Assembly: GCA_036268375.1 (NCBI GenBank)
Contig: DATAUH010000003.1
Span: forward strand, 1-27,983
DNA length: 27,983 nucleotides
Origin: PALSA-243 sp036268375
Lineage (GTDB): Bacteria; Acidobacteriota; Terriglobia; Bryobacterales; Bryobacteraceae
Direction of reading: 5' to 3'
A program made the position numbers and the translations under genes. The number at the start of each line of letters is the position of its first letter. Within the stretch, counting starts at the first letter, position 1. The notes below the pieces were generated by a model. It searched no databases and was not told the origin of the DNA. It saw nothing but the letters and a program-made list of their open reading frames with translations. Positions 1-8,508 of this stretch are shown piece after piece.

Positions 1-1757
1 GCGATTTGGATCACCTGCATGGGCGTGAGTCCCGCCTGAACATACAGCTCTAACTCCCGGTGCAGGCTGTGTCCGGGCACGGCTTTATCAGTCCCGGCGA
101 CAATGGGCACACCCGCGGCGTAAAGCGCGCGCAGGACGGCGTATTGATCGTCCATCCGGCCGGCGGGTCGCGCATTGGAAGCCGGAGTTCCCGCCGTGCC
201 TATGACAGAGGTCAGCGTGTACGGCGCCTTCGCGAAGCCCGGCTCAAAGCTGGCTATATCCACATTCATCGGCCGCCCGAGCAATTCGTTCCACGCCCAA
301 GTCGGGTCGACCACCGTGTGGTGATCCTTGAAAAATTGAATCACGGCAGCGCGGTCATCGGCGCGCCGGATCGCCTGATAGACCGAACCAAAATGGTTGA
401 TCTGATCCATGCCGTCTTCCACTCCTTGAATCGCCGTCATCCCCTCGGGAACGTGACCCGTAACCGTCATTCCCACGCGGTGAGCCTCAGCCGCCACCGC
501 CTTCAGCACGTCCGGTTGAATCCGGCTATAGATCTTCATTTGAACGAATCCGGCCGCTTTGTAGCGCGCCACTTGCGCAATTCCCTGCTCCGGCGTATCG
601 GCATAGTTCACGCCGAACGTGCCCGTGCCGCTGCGGTCCACCAGCCCGGCCAGCAGCAGATGCGGGCCCAGGCCCTTGCCGCTCTCGATCAAGTCGCGAA
701 CAGCGGTGATGAATTCGAACTCGCCACCGCAGTCGCGCGCCGAGGTCACGCCCGCTGCCAAATATGCCGGTCCCCATTCCACCTGCGCGAAGTGCGCGTG
801 CATCTCCCAGAGGCCTGGCAGCAGCGTTTGGCCGCGTCCATCCACAATGCGCGAGCCTCGGGGAATCTGCACCTGCGCGCGCGTTCCGGCCGCCGCGATC
901 TTGCCATCCCGAACGATCACCACCGCGTCCGATACCGGTGGCCCGCCCGAACCGTCAATCAGCGTCGCGCCCGTAATCGCATATGCACCCTCCAGCAGCG
1001 GATGAATGCGCGCACGCTCCGCGGACAATTCACGCATACGATCGGCAATCGCGCTACGGATCAATTGCGCAAAGGCGCCGCGATATTCGGAGCGCACGGC
1101 CTCGAGCGGTAGTCCACCCGCGTAGCTCACGCCTCCGGCAATCTGGCCCCGATCGTCCAGCCAGATCGTTTCCCGTCCCCACACAATATTGCCGATCGAG
1201 TAGCGCGTCAGGTGAACCGTCTGTCCGCCTGCCTCAATCGTTTCCTGGCCGGAAACTTCGATCTGCGCCTCGGTTCCAGGTTCGCCGGCCGGGAATTGCG
1301 GCAAACGCGCCGGCTTGCCGTGAGCATTCCAATACCGCAGCATCATCATCTGCACCGAAAACGGCGCGTAGCCCGAGACGGTGAAATAGCGCTCTGGAAG
1401 CGCGGCTTCACGCGTTTTGCCGTTGTCGCGAAGAACCGCCGATCGCCCATCCGCCGCCACATTCACAGCCGCATCCACGCTAAATGGGCGATAGCTTTTT
1501 CCCTTGGCTTCGAATTGCACCGGGGTCAGGTCGCTCTTCATGCGCAGGGTCGCGGCCAGCGGCACGTGCGATCCGCGTTCCGTATAATCAAAGTTCGCCT
1601 TCAGCAGCAGGCCGCCGCCAGGTTCCGTCGCGAGGTCGTAGCTCTCCTCACCCACCTGTAACTGCAGAAAATGGAGAATCAGCGAGCCGTGTTCATCGGC
1701 CGCCGCAACGTGCCACGCGGCGCACAAAAGCAGGACCCAGACTCGGCTCATCAGCAT
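1..1757 (-). CDS. Secreted metal-dependent amidohydrolase, 3'-truncated by window edge
   Basis: The minus strand is open for 585 codons from ATG at 1757 to the window edge; a second in-frame ATG lies at 1751. Residues 1-20 look like a signal peptide ending in ALA-type residues (AAWHVAAAD), so the product is probably periplasmic or secreted. Residues about 21-255 form a domain I do not recognise. The amidohydrolase (imidazolonepropionase-like) barrel begins near residue 258 with the usual beta-sandwich entry. Metal-site residues visible are H320-x-H322 in a GLWEMHAHF segment, K408 (candidate carbamylated lysine), H435 in TGHVPEG, H455 in INHFG and D557 in AGTDKA. The C-terminus is missing. The family hydrolyses amide or cyclic amide bonds, often in peptides or prolidase-type substrates; the substrate here is unknown. 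It is divergent from the MoxR/VWA block, separated by 214 bp. I saw no strong Shine-Dalgarno. Confidence 0.9.
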   Translation of the reverse strand, partial: MLMSRVWVLLLCAAWHVAAADEHGSLILHFLQLQVGEESYDLATEPGGGLLLKANFDYTERGSHVPLAATLRMKSDLTPVQFEAKGKSYRPFSVDAAVNVAADGRSAVLRDNGKTREAALPERYFTVSGYAPFSVQMMMLRYWNAHGKPARLPQFPAGEPGTEAQIEVSGQETIEAGGQTVHLTRYSIGNIVWGRETIWLDDRGQIAGGVSYAGGLPLEAVRSEYRGAFAQLIRSAIADRMRELSAERARIHPLLEGAYAITGATLIDGSGGPPVSDAVVIVRDGKIAAAGTRAQVQIPRGSRIVDGRGQTLLPGLWEMHAHFAQVEWGPAYLAAGVTSARDCGGEFEFITAVRDLIESGKGLGPHLLLAGLVDRSGTGTFGVNYADTPEQGIAQVARYKAAGFVQMKIYSRIQPDVLKAVAAEAHRVGMTVTGHVPEGMTAIQGVEDGMDQINHFGSVYQAIRRADDRAAVIQFFKDHHTVVDPTWAWNELLGRPMNVDIASFEPGFAKAPYTLTSVIGTAGTPASNARPAGRMDDQYAVLRALYAAGVPIVAGTDKAVPGHSLHRELELYVQAGLTPMQVIQI

Positions 1758-1971
1758 TCTATGAAGATACTCGAACTCGCGATATGCGCGCATTCGAACA
1801 TGTTGGCTGCAACAGGCCGTTGTAACCCGACATGCTATCCTGACGGCATACGAGGCGCACGCCCGAATGCTGCAGAACATGCGTCATTCCGCGCAACCGG
1901 GAAAGCTTGTAACTCCCATCCACTCCAGCCGCGTCTACACATTCATCGAAGCCGGCGTTTAGCCCAACTCA

Positions 1972-4227
1972 ATGTTCGAATTTCTATTCAAGTATCCGGC
2001 CAGTCTGTTTCATAAAGGACAGTTCGTCCTGTTGACGCCGTGGCCCCTGTGGCTGCTGGCGCTCGCCATTTTGGTCGCGGGCGGCGCGCTTTACTTGCAC
2101 GTGCGCCGGCACCACGGGCTGCTTTCGGGCGCGCGTCCGGTGGCGATCTGGCTGCTTGAAACGGCTATGGTGGCCTTGCTGCTCTTTATTTTGTGGCACC
2201 CGGCGCTGAGCGTGGCCACCCTCCGCCCCCAACAGAATGTGGTGGCTGTGCTGGTGGACAACTCGAAAAGCATGGGCATCGCGGATTCCGATGGTACCCG
2301 CGAAGCAGCCGCCAAACGAGCTCTGAATAGCGGACTATTGAAAAGCTTAGCCGAAAAGTTTCAAGTACGGCTCTATGAATTTGGCAAGGAGCCGCAGCGG
2401 ATTGCCAATGCGGATTCGCTGAACGCCTCCGGCCAGGCGACTCGCATCGGCGACACCTTGGAGCGAACTCTCGCGGAGTCCTCTTCCCTGCCCTTGGGCG
2501 CCATCGTTCTATTGAGCGACGGCGCGGACAATGCGGGCGGCATCAATCTCGACACGATCGCCGCCATCCGCCGCCAACGTATCCCCGTGCATACCGTCGG
2601 TTTCGGGCGTGAGCACGCCAACCGCGACGTAGAAATTGAGGATGCCGTAGTGCCCTCGCGCGCCTTGCCGAAGTCGCGCCTGACCGCACAGGTGACCTTG
2701 CAGAGCTACGGGCTGAACGGCTCCAAAGCCAAGCTGAGCGTGCGCCAGGATGGCAAAGTTTTGGCCTCGCAGGACATCGCCTTGAAAGGCGATGGCATCC
2801 TGCAAAGCGAGTCCATCGTCTTCAACTGCGGCGAAAAGGGGCCTAAGACGCTGGATATCGGCGTGGAGCCTTTGGCCGGTGATGAGAATCCCCAGAACAA
2901 CCGGCTCACGCGCCTGGTGACGGTCGAAGACCGCAAGCCTCGTATCCTATATATGGAGGGGGAGCCCCGTTGGGACTTTAAGTTCATCCGGCGCTCCCTC
3001 GACGATTACAACGATATCGAGCTCTTCACGATTTTGCGCACCACGCAGAACGGCATCTACGCGCAGACCACCGGCAAGACCGATGACGAATCCCTGAAGC
3101 AGGGATTCCCCAGCAAACCCGAAGACCTGTTCGGTTTTCAAGGCCTGATCATCGGTAGCGTGGAGGCCAACTACTTCACCCCCACTCAGCAGCAGATGAT
3201 TCGCGATTTCGTCGACCGGCGCGGCGGCGGACTGCTCTTTACCGGCGGACGCGCGACGCTGTCGGACGGGGGTTACGTCGGTTCGCCGCTGGAGGACCTT
3301 GTGCCGGCGAAGTTGCCGCCCAACCGAGGCACATTCCATCGCGATTTTTCGCCCGTGGAGCTCACGCCCGAAGGCGCACAAAGCATGATTGCCCGTCTCG
3401 ACGATGATCCTGCGCGCAACGCGGAGCGCTGGAAGAAAATGCCGATGATCGCGAACTACCAGGAGATCGGCGAGAAAAAACCGGGCGCATCCGTGCTTTT
3501 GAACGTCATACCAGCAGGGAAACGGGCCATGCCTTTGCTGGTGACTGAAAATTATGGCCGCGGCCGCACTGCGGTTCTGGCCACCGAAGGCACCTGGCGC
3601 TGGCGCATGTGGCTACCGCATGAAGACACGTCAGACTACGTCTTTTGGCAGCAGATGTTCCGCTATATGGTTACGGATACGCCGGGACAGATCGCGGTCA
3701 GCACGCCCAAAAGCGTGCTCTCCGACGATACGCACCTGCCCATCCGCGTCGAAGTTCGCGACAAGCAGTACAAGCCTGTCGCCAATGCGCGCGTGCAGGC
3801 GCGCTTAATGAGCCCCGATGGCACTTCCGCCACCATCGAACTCGCTCCGCAACCGCTCGAAGAGGGAATCTACAGCGGCGATTGGACTGCGGAAGCGCCT
3901 GGTTCGTACGTCGCGGAGATCATCGCCGGCCACGACACAGAAGAAATCGGACACGACGTGCTCTCGTTCCGGCGTGAGGACGGCGTGGCGGAAAATTTCC
4001 ACACCGGACAGAACCGCGACCTGCTGCAAAAACTCTCGGACCAGACCGGCGGCCGCTATTACAAACCGGAGGAGGCTGCGAAGCTGGGCAACGACATCAC
4101 CTATTCCGAAGCCGGCATCACGGCGCGCGAAACCCGTGATCTCTGGGACATGCCGATCGTCTTTTTGCTGGCCTTAGGCATCCGAACCAGTGAGTGGCTG
4201 CTCCGTAGAAAGTGGGGTGTGGTATGA
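1972..4227 (+). CDS. Membrane VWA protein with central glutamine-amidotransferase-like domain
   Basis: This is a 751-residue membrane protein. Two N-terminal helices (about 25-43 and 57-75) are followed by a von Willebrand factor A domain whose MIDAS motif D96-N-S98-K-S100 is intact, and by a later LLSDGADN strand. From about residue 320 (ILYMEGEPRWDFKFI) a region resembling the class I glutamine amidotransferase-like (DJ-1/PfpI fold) domain of large bacterial VWA proteins follows. A C-terminal helix (about 728-745) ends in positively charged residues. It is probably anchored in the cytoplasmic membrane with most domains outside. It opens a tightly packed block: its TGA overlaps the next start as ATGA. 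No good ribosome binding site precedes the ATG at 1972, so a different start is possible, but this one includes the complete first helix. The exact role is unknown; VWA partners of MoxR ATPases are thought to help assemble envelope complexes. Confidence 0.88.
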   Translation: MFEFLFKYPASLFHKGQFVLLTPWPLWLLALAILVAGGALYLHVRRHHGLLSGARPVAIWLLETAMVALLLFILWHPALSVATLRPQQNVVAVLVDNSKSMGIADSDGTREAAAKRALNSGLLKSLAEKFQVRLYEFGKEPQRIANADSLNASGQATRIGDTLERTLAESSSLPLGAIVLLSDGADNAGGINLDTIAAIRRQRIPVHTVGFGREHANRDVEIEDAVVPSRALPKSRLTAQVTLQSYGLNGSKAKLSVRQDGKVLASQDIALKGDGILQSESIVFNCGEKGPKTLDIGVEPLAGDENPQNNRLTRLVTVEDRKPRILYMEGEPRWDFKFIRRSLDDYNDIELFTILRTTQNGIYAQTTGKTDDESLKQGFPSKPEDLFGFQGLIIGSVEANYFTPTQQQMIRDFVDRRGGGLLFTGGRATLSDGGYVGSPLEDLVPAKLPPNRGTFHRDFSPVELTPEGAQSMIARLDDDPARNAERWKKMPMIANYQEIGEKKPGASVLLNVIPAGKRAMPLLVTENYGRGRTAVLATEGTWRWRMWLPHEDTSDYVFWQQMFRYMVTDTPGQIAVSTPKSVLSDDTHLPIRVEVRDKQYKPVANARVQARLMSPDGTSATIELAPQPLEEGIYSGDWTAEAPGSYVAEIIAGHDTEEIGHDVLSFRREDGVAENFHTGQNRDLLQKLSDQTGGRYYKPEEAAKLGNDITYSEAGITARETRDLWDMPIVFLLALGIRTSEWLLRRKWGVV

Positions 4228-5150
4228 AAATCGCCGTTGGAGCTGTCGCTCTTCTCTCGCTTGCCTTGCCGGTGAATGCAACGACCTTTTACCTGACCCT
4301 TTCCGGCCTGGGCGGTGAGGCGGACTATGTGCAGCGGTTCAAAGGACTCGCGGACGAAGTCGATTCCACGCTCAAGAAAGCCGGCGGCGACGTCAATGTG
4401 ATGACCCTCGTCGCTCCGACCCGCGATCAGATCCGCACCCGCTTCAGCGAGATCGATAAGTTAGCCAAACCGAACGATGCGCTGGTCGTCATGCTCATCG
4501 GCCATGGCACTTACGATGGCGCCGACTATAAGTTCGCCATTCCGGGCCCCGATATCAGCGGCACGGAGCTTTCGGGCCTGTTAGACCACGTCCCCGCCAC
4601 GCGCCAGTTGATCGTCAACATGACCAGCTCCAGCGGCGGATCGATCGAGTTTCTCCGCAAACCCAATCGCGTCGTGATCGCCGCCACCAAGTCCGGCACC
4701 GAAAAGAACGCCACCGTCTTCGCGCGCTACTGGGTCGAAGCGCTGCACGATCCCGCGGCCGATGCGGACAAAAACGAGAATGTATCGGCGCTCGAAGCGT
4801 TTCACTACGCGCAGCAGAAGACCACCGAATTTTACGACACGCAAAAGCGCCTTGCCACGGAGCATGCAGTTTTGGAAGACACCGGCAAGGGCGAAGGCGA
4901 ACGCGCGCCATCCGTCGAAAACGGCGAGGGTCGCATAGCCGCGAATTTCACCGTGGTCCGCATCGGCGCCAACGCCGCGGCTGCGCAGGATCCCGCCAAG
5001 CGCGCGCTGCTCGATCAGAAAGAAAAACTCGAACAGTCCATCGACCAGCTCAAGTACAACAAAGCCGCCGTTCCCGAAGCTCAATACAGACAGCAACTGA
5101 CCCAACTCCTGCTCGAGCTGGCAAAAGTGCAGGAGGCCATCGACAAGTGA
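4224..5150 (+). CDS. Secreted caspase/C13-like protein lacking cysteine (predicted pseudoenzyme)
   Basis: This is a 308-residue protein starting at ATG 4224, overlapping the upstream stop as ATGA; a GTG at 4212 is a weaker alternative. Residues 1-19 are a signal peptide ending PVNA. The body shows the caspase/legumain (clan CD) pattern: a strand then H94-G95 in LIGHGTYDG, then a second strand ending N132-M-T-S-S-S-G where the catalytic Cys is expected (compare DACxSG in the family). A third strand VIAATKSGTEK and the acidic PAADADKNENVSALEA segment common in bacterial homologues follow. The product contains no cysteine at all, so normal cysteine-peptidase chemistry is impossible. Residues about 258-306 are a charged helix, probably a coiled coil. 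Fold assignment comes from motif order and was not checked by a profile search. It may act as a binding or regulatory subunit of the VWA/MoxR machine. Confidence 0.78.
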   Translation: MKIAVGAVALLSLALPVNATTFYLTLSGLGGEADYVQRFKGLADEVDSTLKKAGGDVNVMTLVAPTRDQIRTRFSEIDKLAKPNDALVVMLIGHGTYDGADYKFAIPGPDISGTELSGLLDHVPATRQLIVNMTSSSGGSIEFLRKPNRVVIAATKSGTEKNATVFARYWVEALHDPAADADKNENVSALEAFHYAQQKTTEFYDTQKRLATEHAVLEDTGKGEGERAPSVENGEGRIAANFTVVRIGANAAAAQDPAKRALLDQKEKLEQSIDQLKYNKAAVPEAQYRQQLTQLLLELAKVQEAIDK

Positions 5151-7270
5151 AGCATTCTCCGCGAGTCGCCTGTGTGGCGATACTCGCCGCCATACTGATT
5201 CCGGGCTCCCTTTCCGCGCAGCAGCTCGATCTCGGCAAGTCTTTGCAACAGGCGAAGGCTTTGCAGAAGGAGCGCCGCTATGACGACGCCAACAACTTAC
5301 TCCGCCAGTTAGCCGCCGAGTATCCGAAGAATGCCGACGTTCGCGTCGTATGGGGCCGGCTCTATCTGGAACATTGGCAGCCCGCAGACGCGGAAGATCT
5401 TTTCAAGGAAGCGGTGCAAATCGACGACAAGAACGCCGGCGCGCTTCTCGGACTCGCCTTGGTACGAGCCGAAGGCTTCGGCTCCGCGGCTGACCTGGCG
5501 CATCAGGCGCTCAAGAACGATCCACACCTGGTGGAAGCGCAGGAACTGCTCGCCCGTCTTGCCCTTGAAGACAACAACGAAACCCGCGCCCGCGATGAAG
5601 CGCACAAAGCGCTCGAGATGGATCCGAAATCCGTCGAAGGCCGCGCCGTCCTTGCCACCATGGATTGGCTGGCCGACAAAAAAGACTCGTCCTGGGACCC
5701 GCATGACGCGCATGGCTACGAACTGGCCGCGCACTTTTTCATGCTCAACCGGCGCTATACAGAGTCGGTGGCCCTGTATCGCAAAGCGCTCGAACTCGAT
5801 CCCAACCTGTACACCGCGCGCAGCCAGCTCGGCCTCAATCTGATGCGCCTGGGTCGGATGGATGAAGCCCGTAAGGAACTCGAACTCTGCTGGAACGCGC
5901 ACTTCACCGACAATGCGACGACGAACAGTCTTCGTCTGCTCGATACGATGAAGAACTTCACCACGTTCAAGACCGATAACACCGTTCTCATGCTCGATAA
6001 GAAGGAGGCGGACCTGCTTCACCCCTACTTCGAAACCGAGATGAAGAAGGTAATCGCGACTTACGAGAAGAAGTACAAATTCAAGCTCGAGCATCCGGTT
6101 CAAGTCGAGGTCTATCCCAACCACGAAGACTTCGCCGTTCGAACAATGGGCATGCCCGGTCTCGGCGCGTTAGGCGTTACCTTCAACTACTCGATCGCCA
6201 TGGACAGTCCGTCCGGGCGGCCTCCTGGCGAGTTCCACTGGGCCTCCACTCTCTGGCACGAAATGAGCCATGTCTTCACGCTTTCGATGACCAATTCGAA
6301 GATCCCGCGCTGGTTCACCGAGGGCATCGCCGTGCATGAAGAGACCGCCGCCAACCCGGAGTGGGGCGACCGCGTCGGTCCGGAAGAAATCACCGTCGTC
6401 AAGGATCACAGATTGCTCGCGATCGCCGAACTCGATCGCGGCTTCATTCATCCCACTTATCCCAGCCAGGTGGTGGTCAGCTACTTCCAGGGCGGCCAGA
6501 TCGTCGACTTCATCACGCAGAAGTGGGGTTGGGACACCGTGCTCGCGATGATCAAAGATTACGGGCAGAATGAAGAAACGCCCGCGGTGATTCGCAAGGA
6601 GCTCAAAATCGAGCCCGACGAGTTCGACAAACAACTCAACGCTTTCATCGATTCACGCCTGGGGGAAACCGTCACTCACTATTCGCAGTGGAAAGACGGC
6701 ATGAAGACCATGATCGAGCTCGCGGGTAAGAAAGACGATGACGCCGTCATCAAGCAAGGCTTGGCCATTCGCGACATGTATAAAGATTATGTGGAAGCGG
6801 GCAGCGTCTACGAGTTTCTGGCCACGGCCTACGCCGACAAAAAAGACATGCCCGACGCCATCGACGAGCTGATGCGCTACGCGCACGCCGGCGGCCGCTC
6901 GCCTGCAACCTTGAAGCTGCTTGCGAAGGACCTCACCGAAGCCAACCGCAAAAAGGAAGCAGCGGATATACTAGACCGATTGAACTACATCTATCCGGTG
7001 GATGGCGAAGCGCACCACATGCTGGCCGATCTTTGGTTGGACCAAGGCAATGCCGCTGGCGCCGCGCGCGAATTCGCCGCCGAACTGGCTTACAAGCCCA
7101 TCAACCCGGCTGAGGCTCACTACGGCCTGGCCCGCGCCTTAAATGCCGAAAATCAGCCCGAAAAGGCCAAAGACGAAGTGTTGTCCGCGCTCGAAATCGC
7201 ACCCGGTTATCGCGACGCCCAGAAACTGCTGCTGAAATTAAGTTCCAGCAAGCAGGACCTTCCCAAGTGA
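5147..7270 (+). CDS. Secreted TPR protein with HExxH gluzincin (peptidase MA-like) domain
   Basis: This is a 707-residue exported protein. The GTG start at 5147 overlaps the upstream stop as GTGA and is supported by a GGAGG ribosome binding site at 5132-5136. Residues 1-24 are a signal peptide ending SLSAQQ. Residues about 30-250 are tetratricopeptide-type repeats (for example SVALYRKALELDPN near 207-220). A metallopeptidase region follows, with H371-E372-M-S-H375 and the downstream glutamate E392 in WFTEGIAVHEE, which gives a complete gluzincin zinc site of the M1/peptidase-MA type. More TPR-like helices fill residues about 540-700. All catalytic residues are present, so an active periplasmic zinc peptidase is plausible, but the substrate is unknown. 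It lies between the cysteine-less caspase-like gene and the MoxR gene, with translational coupling on both sides. Confidence 0.87.
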   Translation: MKHSPRVACVAILAAILIPGSLSAQQLDLGKSLQQAKALQKERRYDDANNLLRQLAAEYPKNADVRVVWGRLYLEHWQPADAEDLFKEAVQIDDKNAGALLGLALVRAEGFGSAADLAHQALKNDPHLVEAQELLARLALEDNNETRARDEAHKALEMDPKSVEGRAVLATMDWLADKKDSSWDPHDAHGYELAAHFFMLNRRYTESVALYRKALELDPNLYTARSQLGLNLMRLGRMDEARKELELCWNAHFTDNATTNSLRLLDTMKNFTTFKTDNTVLMLDKKEADLLHPYFETEMKKVIATYEKKYKFKLEHPVQVEVYPNHEDFAVRTMGMPGLGALGVTFNYSIAMDSPSGRPPGEFHWASTLWHEMSHVFTLSMTNSKIPRWFTEGIAVHEETAANPEWGDRVGPEEITVVKDHRLLAIAELDRGFIHPTYPSQVVVSYFQGGQIVDFITQKWGWDTVLAMIKDYGQNEETPAVIRKELKIEPDEFDKQLNAFIDSRLGETVTHYSQWKDGMKTMIELAGKKDDDAVIKQGLAIRDMYKDYVEAGSVYEFLATAYADKKDMPDAIDELMRYAHAGGRSPATLKLLAKDLTEANRKKEAADILDRLNYIYPVDGEAHHMLADLWLDQGNAAGAAREFAAELAYKPINPAEAHYGLARALNAENQPEKAKDEVLSALEIAPGYRDAQKLLLKLSSSKQDLPK

Positions 7271-8310
7271 GCACACTCGAAAACATGTCAACTACCGCTA
7301 CCACGCAAATGGATCCCGAAGTTTTGAGGACGCGCATCGAGCGTTTTCGCCAGGTTCAAAACGAGATCGTGACGCAGGTGCGCCGCGTGATCGTCGGCCA
7401 GGAGGAGGTGCTTGAGCAGGTGATGATTTCGCTGTTTGTGGGCGGTCATTGCCTGATCACCGGCTTGCCTGGAACCGCCAAAACGCTGCTGGTGCGCACG
7501 CTCTCCCAAACCCTTGGGTTGATCTTTAAGCGAATTCAGTTCACGCCGGACCTGATGCCCAGCGACATCACCGGCACCGACATCATTGAAGAAGATCCAG
7601 GCACCGGCCGCCGCACGTGGACCTTCGTTCCCGGCCCCGTATTCGGTAACGTGCTGCTCGCCGACGAAATCAACCGTACGCCTCCCAAAACGCAAAGCGC
7701 GTTGCTCGAAGCCATGCAGGAACGCTCCTGCACCGTGCGCGGCAACATCTACTCGCTGCCTTCGCCTTTCTTTGTGCTGGCCACCCAGAACCCTATCGAA
7801 CTCGAAGGCACCTATCCGCTTCCCGAAGCGCAGCTCGATCGATTCCTCTTCAACACCATTCTCGACTACCTCACTGCCGATGAAGAATTGAAAGTGGTTG
7901 ATCTCACGACGGTCGTCAGCGTCGCCCAGGCCGACCCGGTAACCACGGCGGAAGAGATCCTCGAATTTCAACGTCTGGTCCGCATGGTGCCTATCGGCGA
8001 GAGCGTTTCCCGCTACGCCATTGATCTGGTCCGCGCCACCCGTCCGCGCGACAGCAGCGCCACTGAAGCCGTCCAAAAATATGTGAATTACGGCGGCAGT
8101 GTCCGCGCCGCGCAATTCCTGGTCCTGGCCGCCAAAGCTCGTTCCCTGATGAAGGGCCGCTATCACGTGACGTATGAAGACATCCGGAAGCTCTACGTCC
8201 CGGTACTGCGCCACCGCATTTTGCTGAACTTCCACGCCGAGTCGGACAAACTCCGTCAAGACGATGTGCTGGAAAAAATTCTGGAGGCGAAGCCTGCGCC
8301 GAGGGATTAA
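7267..8310 (+). CDS. MoxR-family AAA+ ATPase
   Basis: This is a 347-residue cytosolic AAA+ ATPase. Walker A is GLPGTAKT (residues 66-73), Walker B is LLADEIN (130-136), the sensor 1 asparagine is in ATQNPIE (N175) and the following EAQLDRF segment carries the expected arginine. Length and motif spacing fit the MoxR family, whose members remodel or activate VWA-containing partners. The GTG at 7267 overlaps the upstream stop as GTGA and has AGGA at 7254-7257. An in-frame ATG at 7285 is a possible alternative. The TAA stop lies inside the TTAA target duplication of the small element that follows; the insertion did not change the stop, because TTAA would be present in the empty site as well. Confidence 0.95.
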   Translation: MSTLENMSTTATTQMDPEVLRTRIERFRQVQNEIVTQVRRVIVGQEEVLEQVMISLFVGGHCLITGLPGTAKTLLVRTLSQTLGLIFKRIQFTPDLMPSDITGTDIIEEDPGTGRRTWTFVPGPVFGNVLLADEINRTPPKTQSALLEAMQERSCTVRGNIYSLPSPFFVLATQNPIELEGTYPLPEAQLDRFLFNTILDYLTADEELKVVDLTTVVSVAQADPVTTAEEILEFQRLVRMVPIGESVSRYAIDLVRATRPRDSSATEAVQKYVNYGGSVRAAQFLVLAAKARSLMKGRYHVTYEDIRKLYVPVLRHRILLNFHAESDKLRQDDVLEKILEAKPAPRD

Positions 8311-8481
8311 CCTTCATTTCTCACACGTGTTCGTCGCCAGGCGCGATCGAAGCCCGGGAGTACCAGGCTCGCGAATTCAGCGCGCGGAAGCGTACTGGAG
8401 CGGCCACGGTGAATAAGCGCAATGAAGTGGACGCGGCTTATCGCGCGCCGCGGTAGAAACTGTGTGAGAAATGCAGGTTAA
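8307..8481. mobile_element. MITE-like non-autonomous element with TTAA target duplication
   Basis: TTAA at 8307-8310 and TTAA at 8478-8481 flank a 167-bp segment (8311-8477). Its ends are inverted repeats: CCTTCATTTCTCACAC on the left and, read from the right end, CCTGCATTTCTCACAC, matching at 15 of 16 positions; similarity weakens further inward. No transposase is encoded. CC-starting ends with a TTAA duplication resemble, from memory, IS1380-family (piggyBac-related) elements, so it may be mobilised by such a transposase; the family is an inference. Removing the element and one TTAA leaves 27 bp between the MoxR stop and the DUF58 ATG, matching the tight spacing elsewhere in the block. Confidence 0.75.
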
Positions 8482-8508
8482 GGTTCAGGGCCAATTTTTT
8501 CGACGCTA

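Noticed and set aside
5309..8259. Minus-strand open frames of 271 and 323 codons opposite the gluzincin and MoxR genes
   Set aside because: The sense strand encodes proteins with clear motifs throughout; the antisense frames reflect high third-position GC and have no recognisable features.
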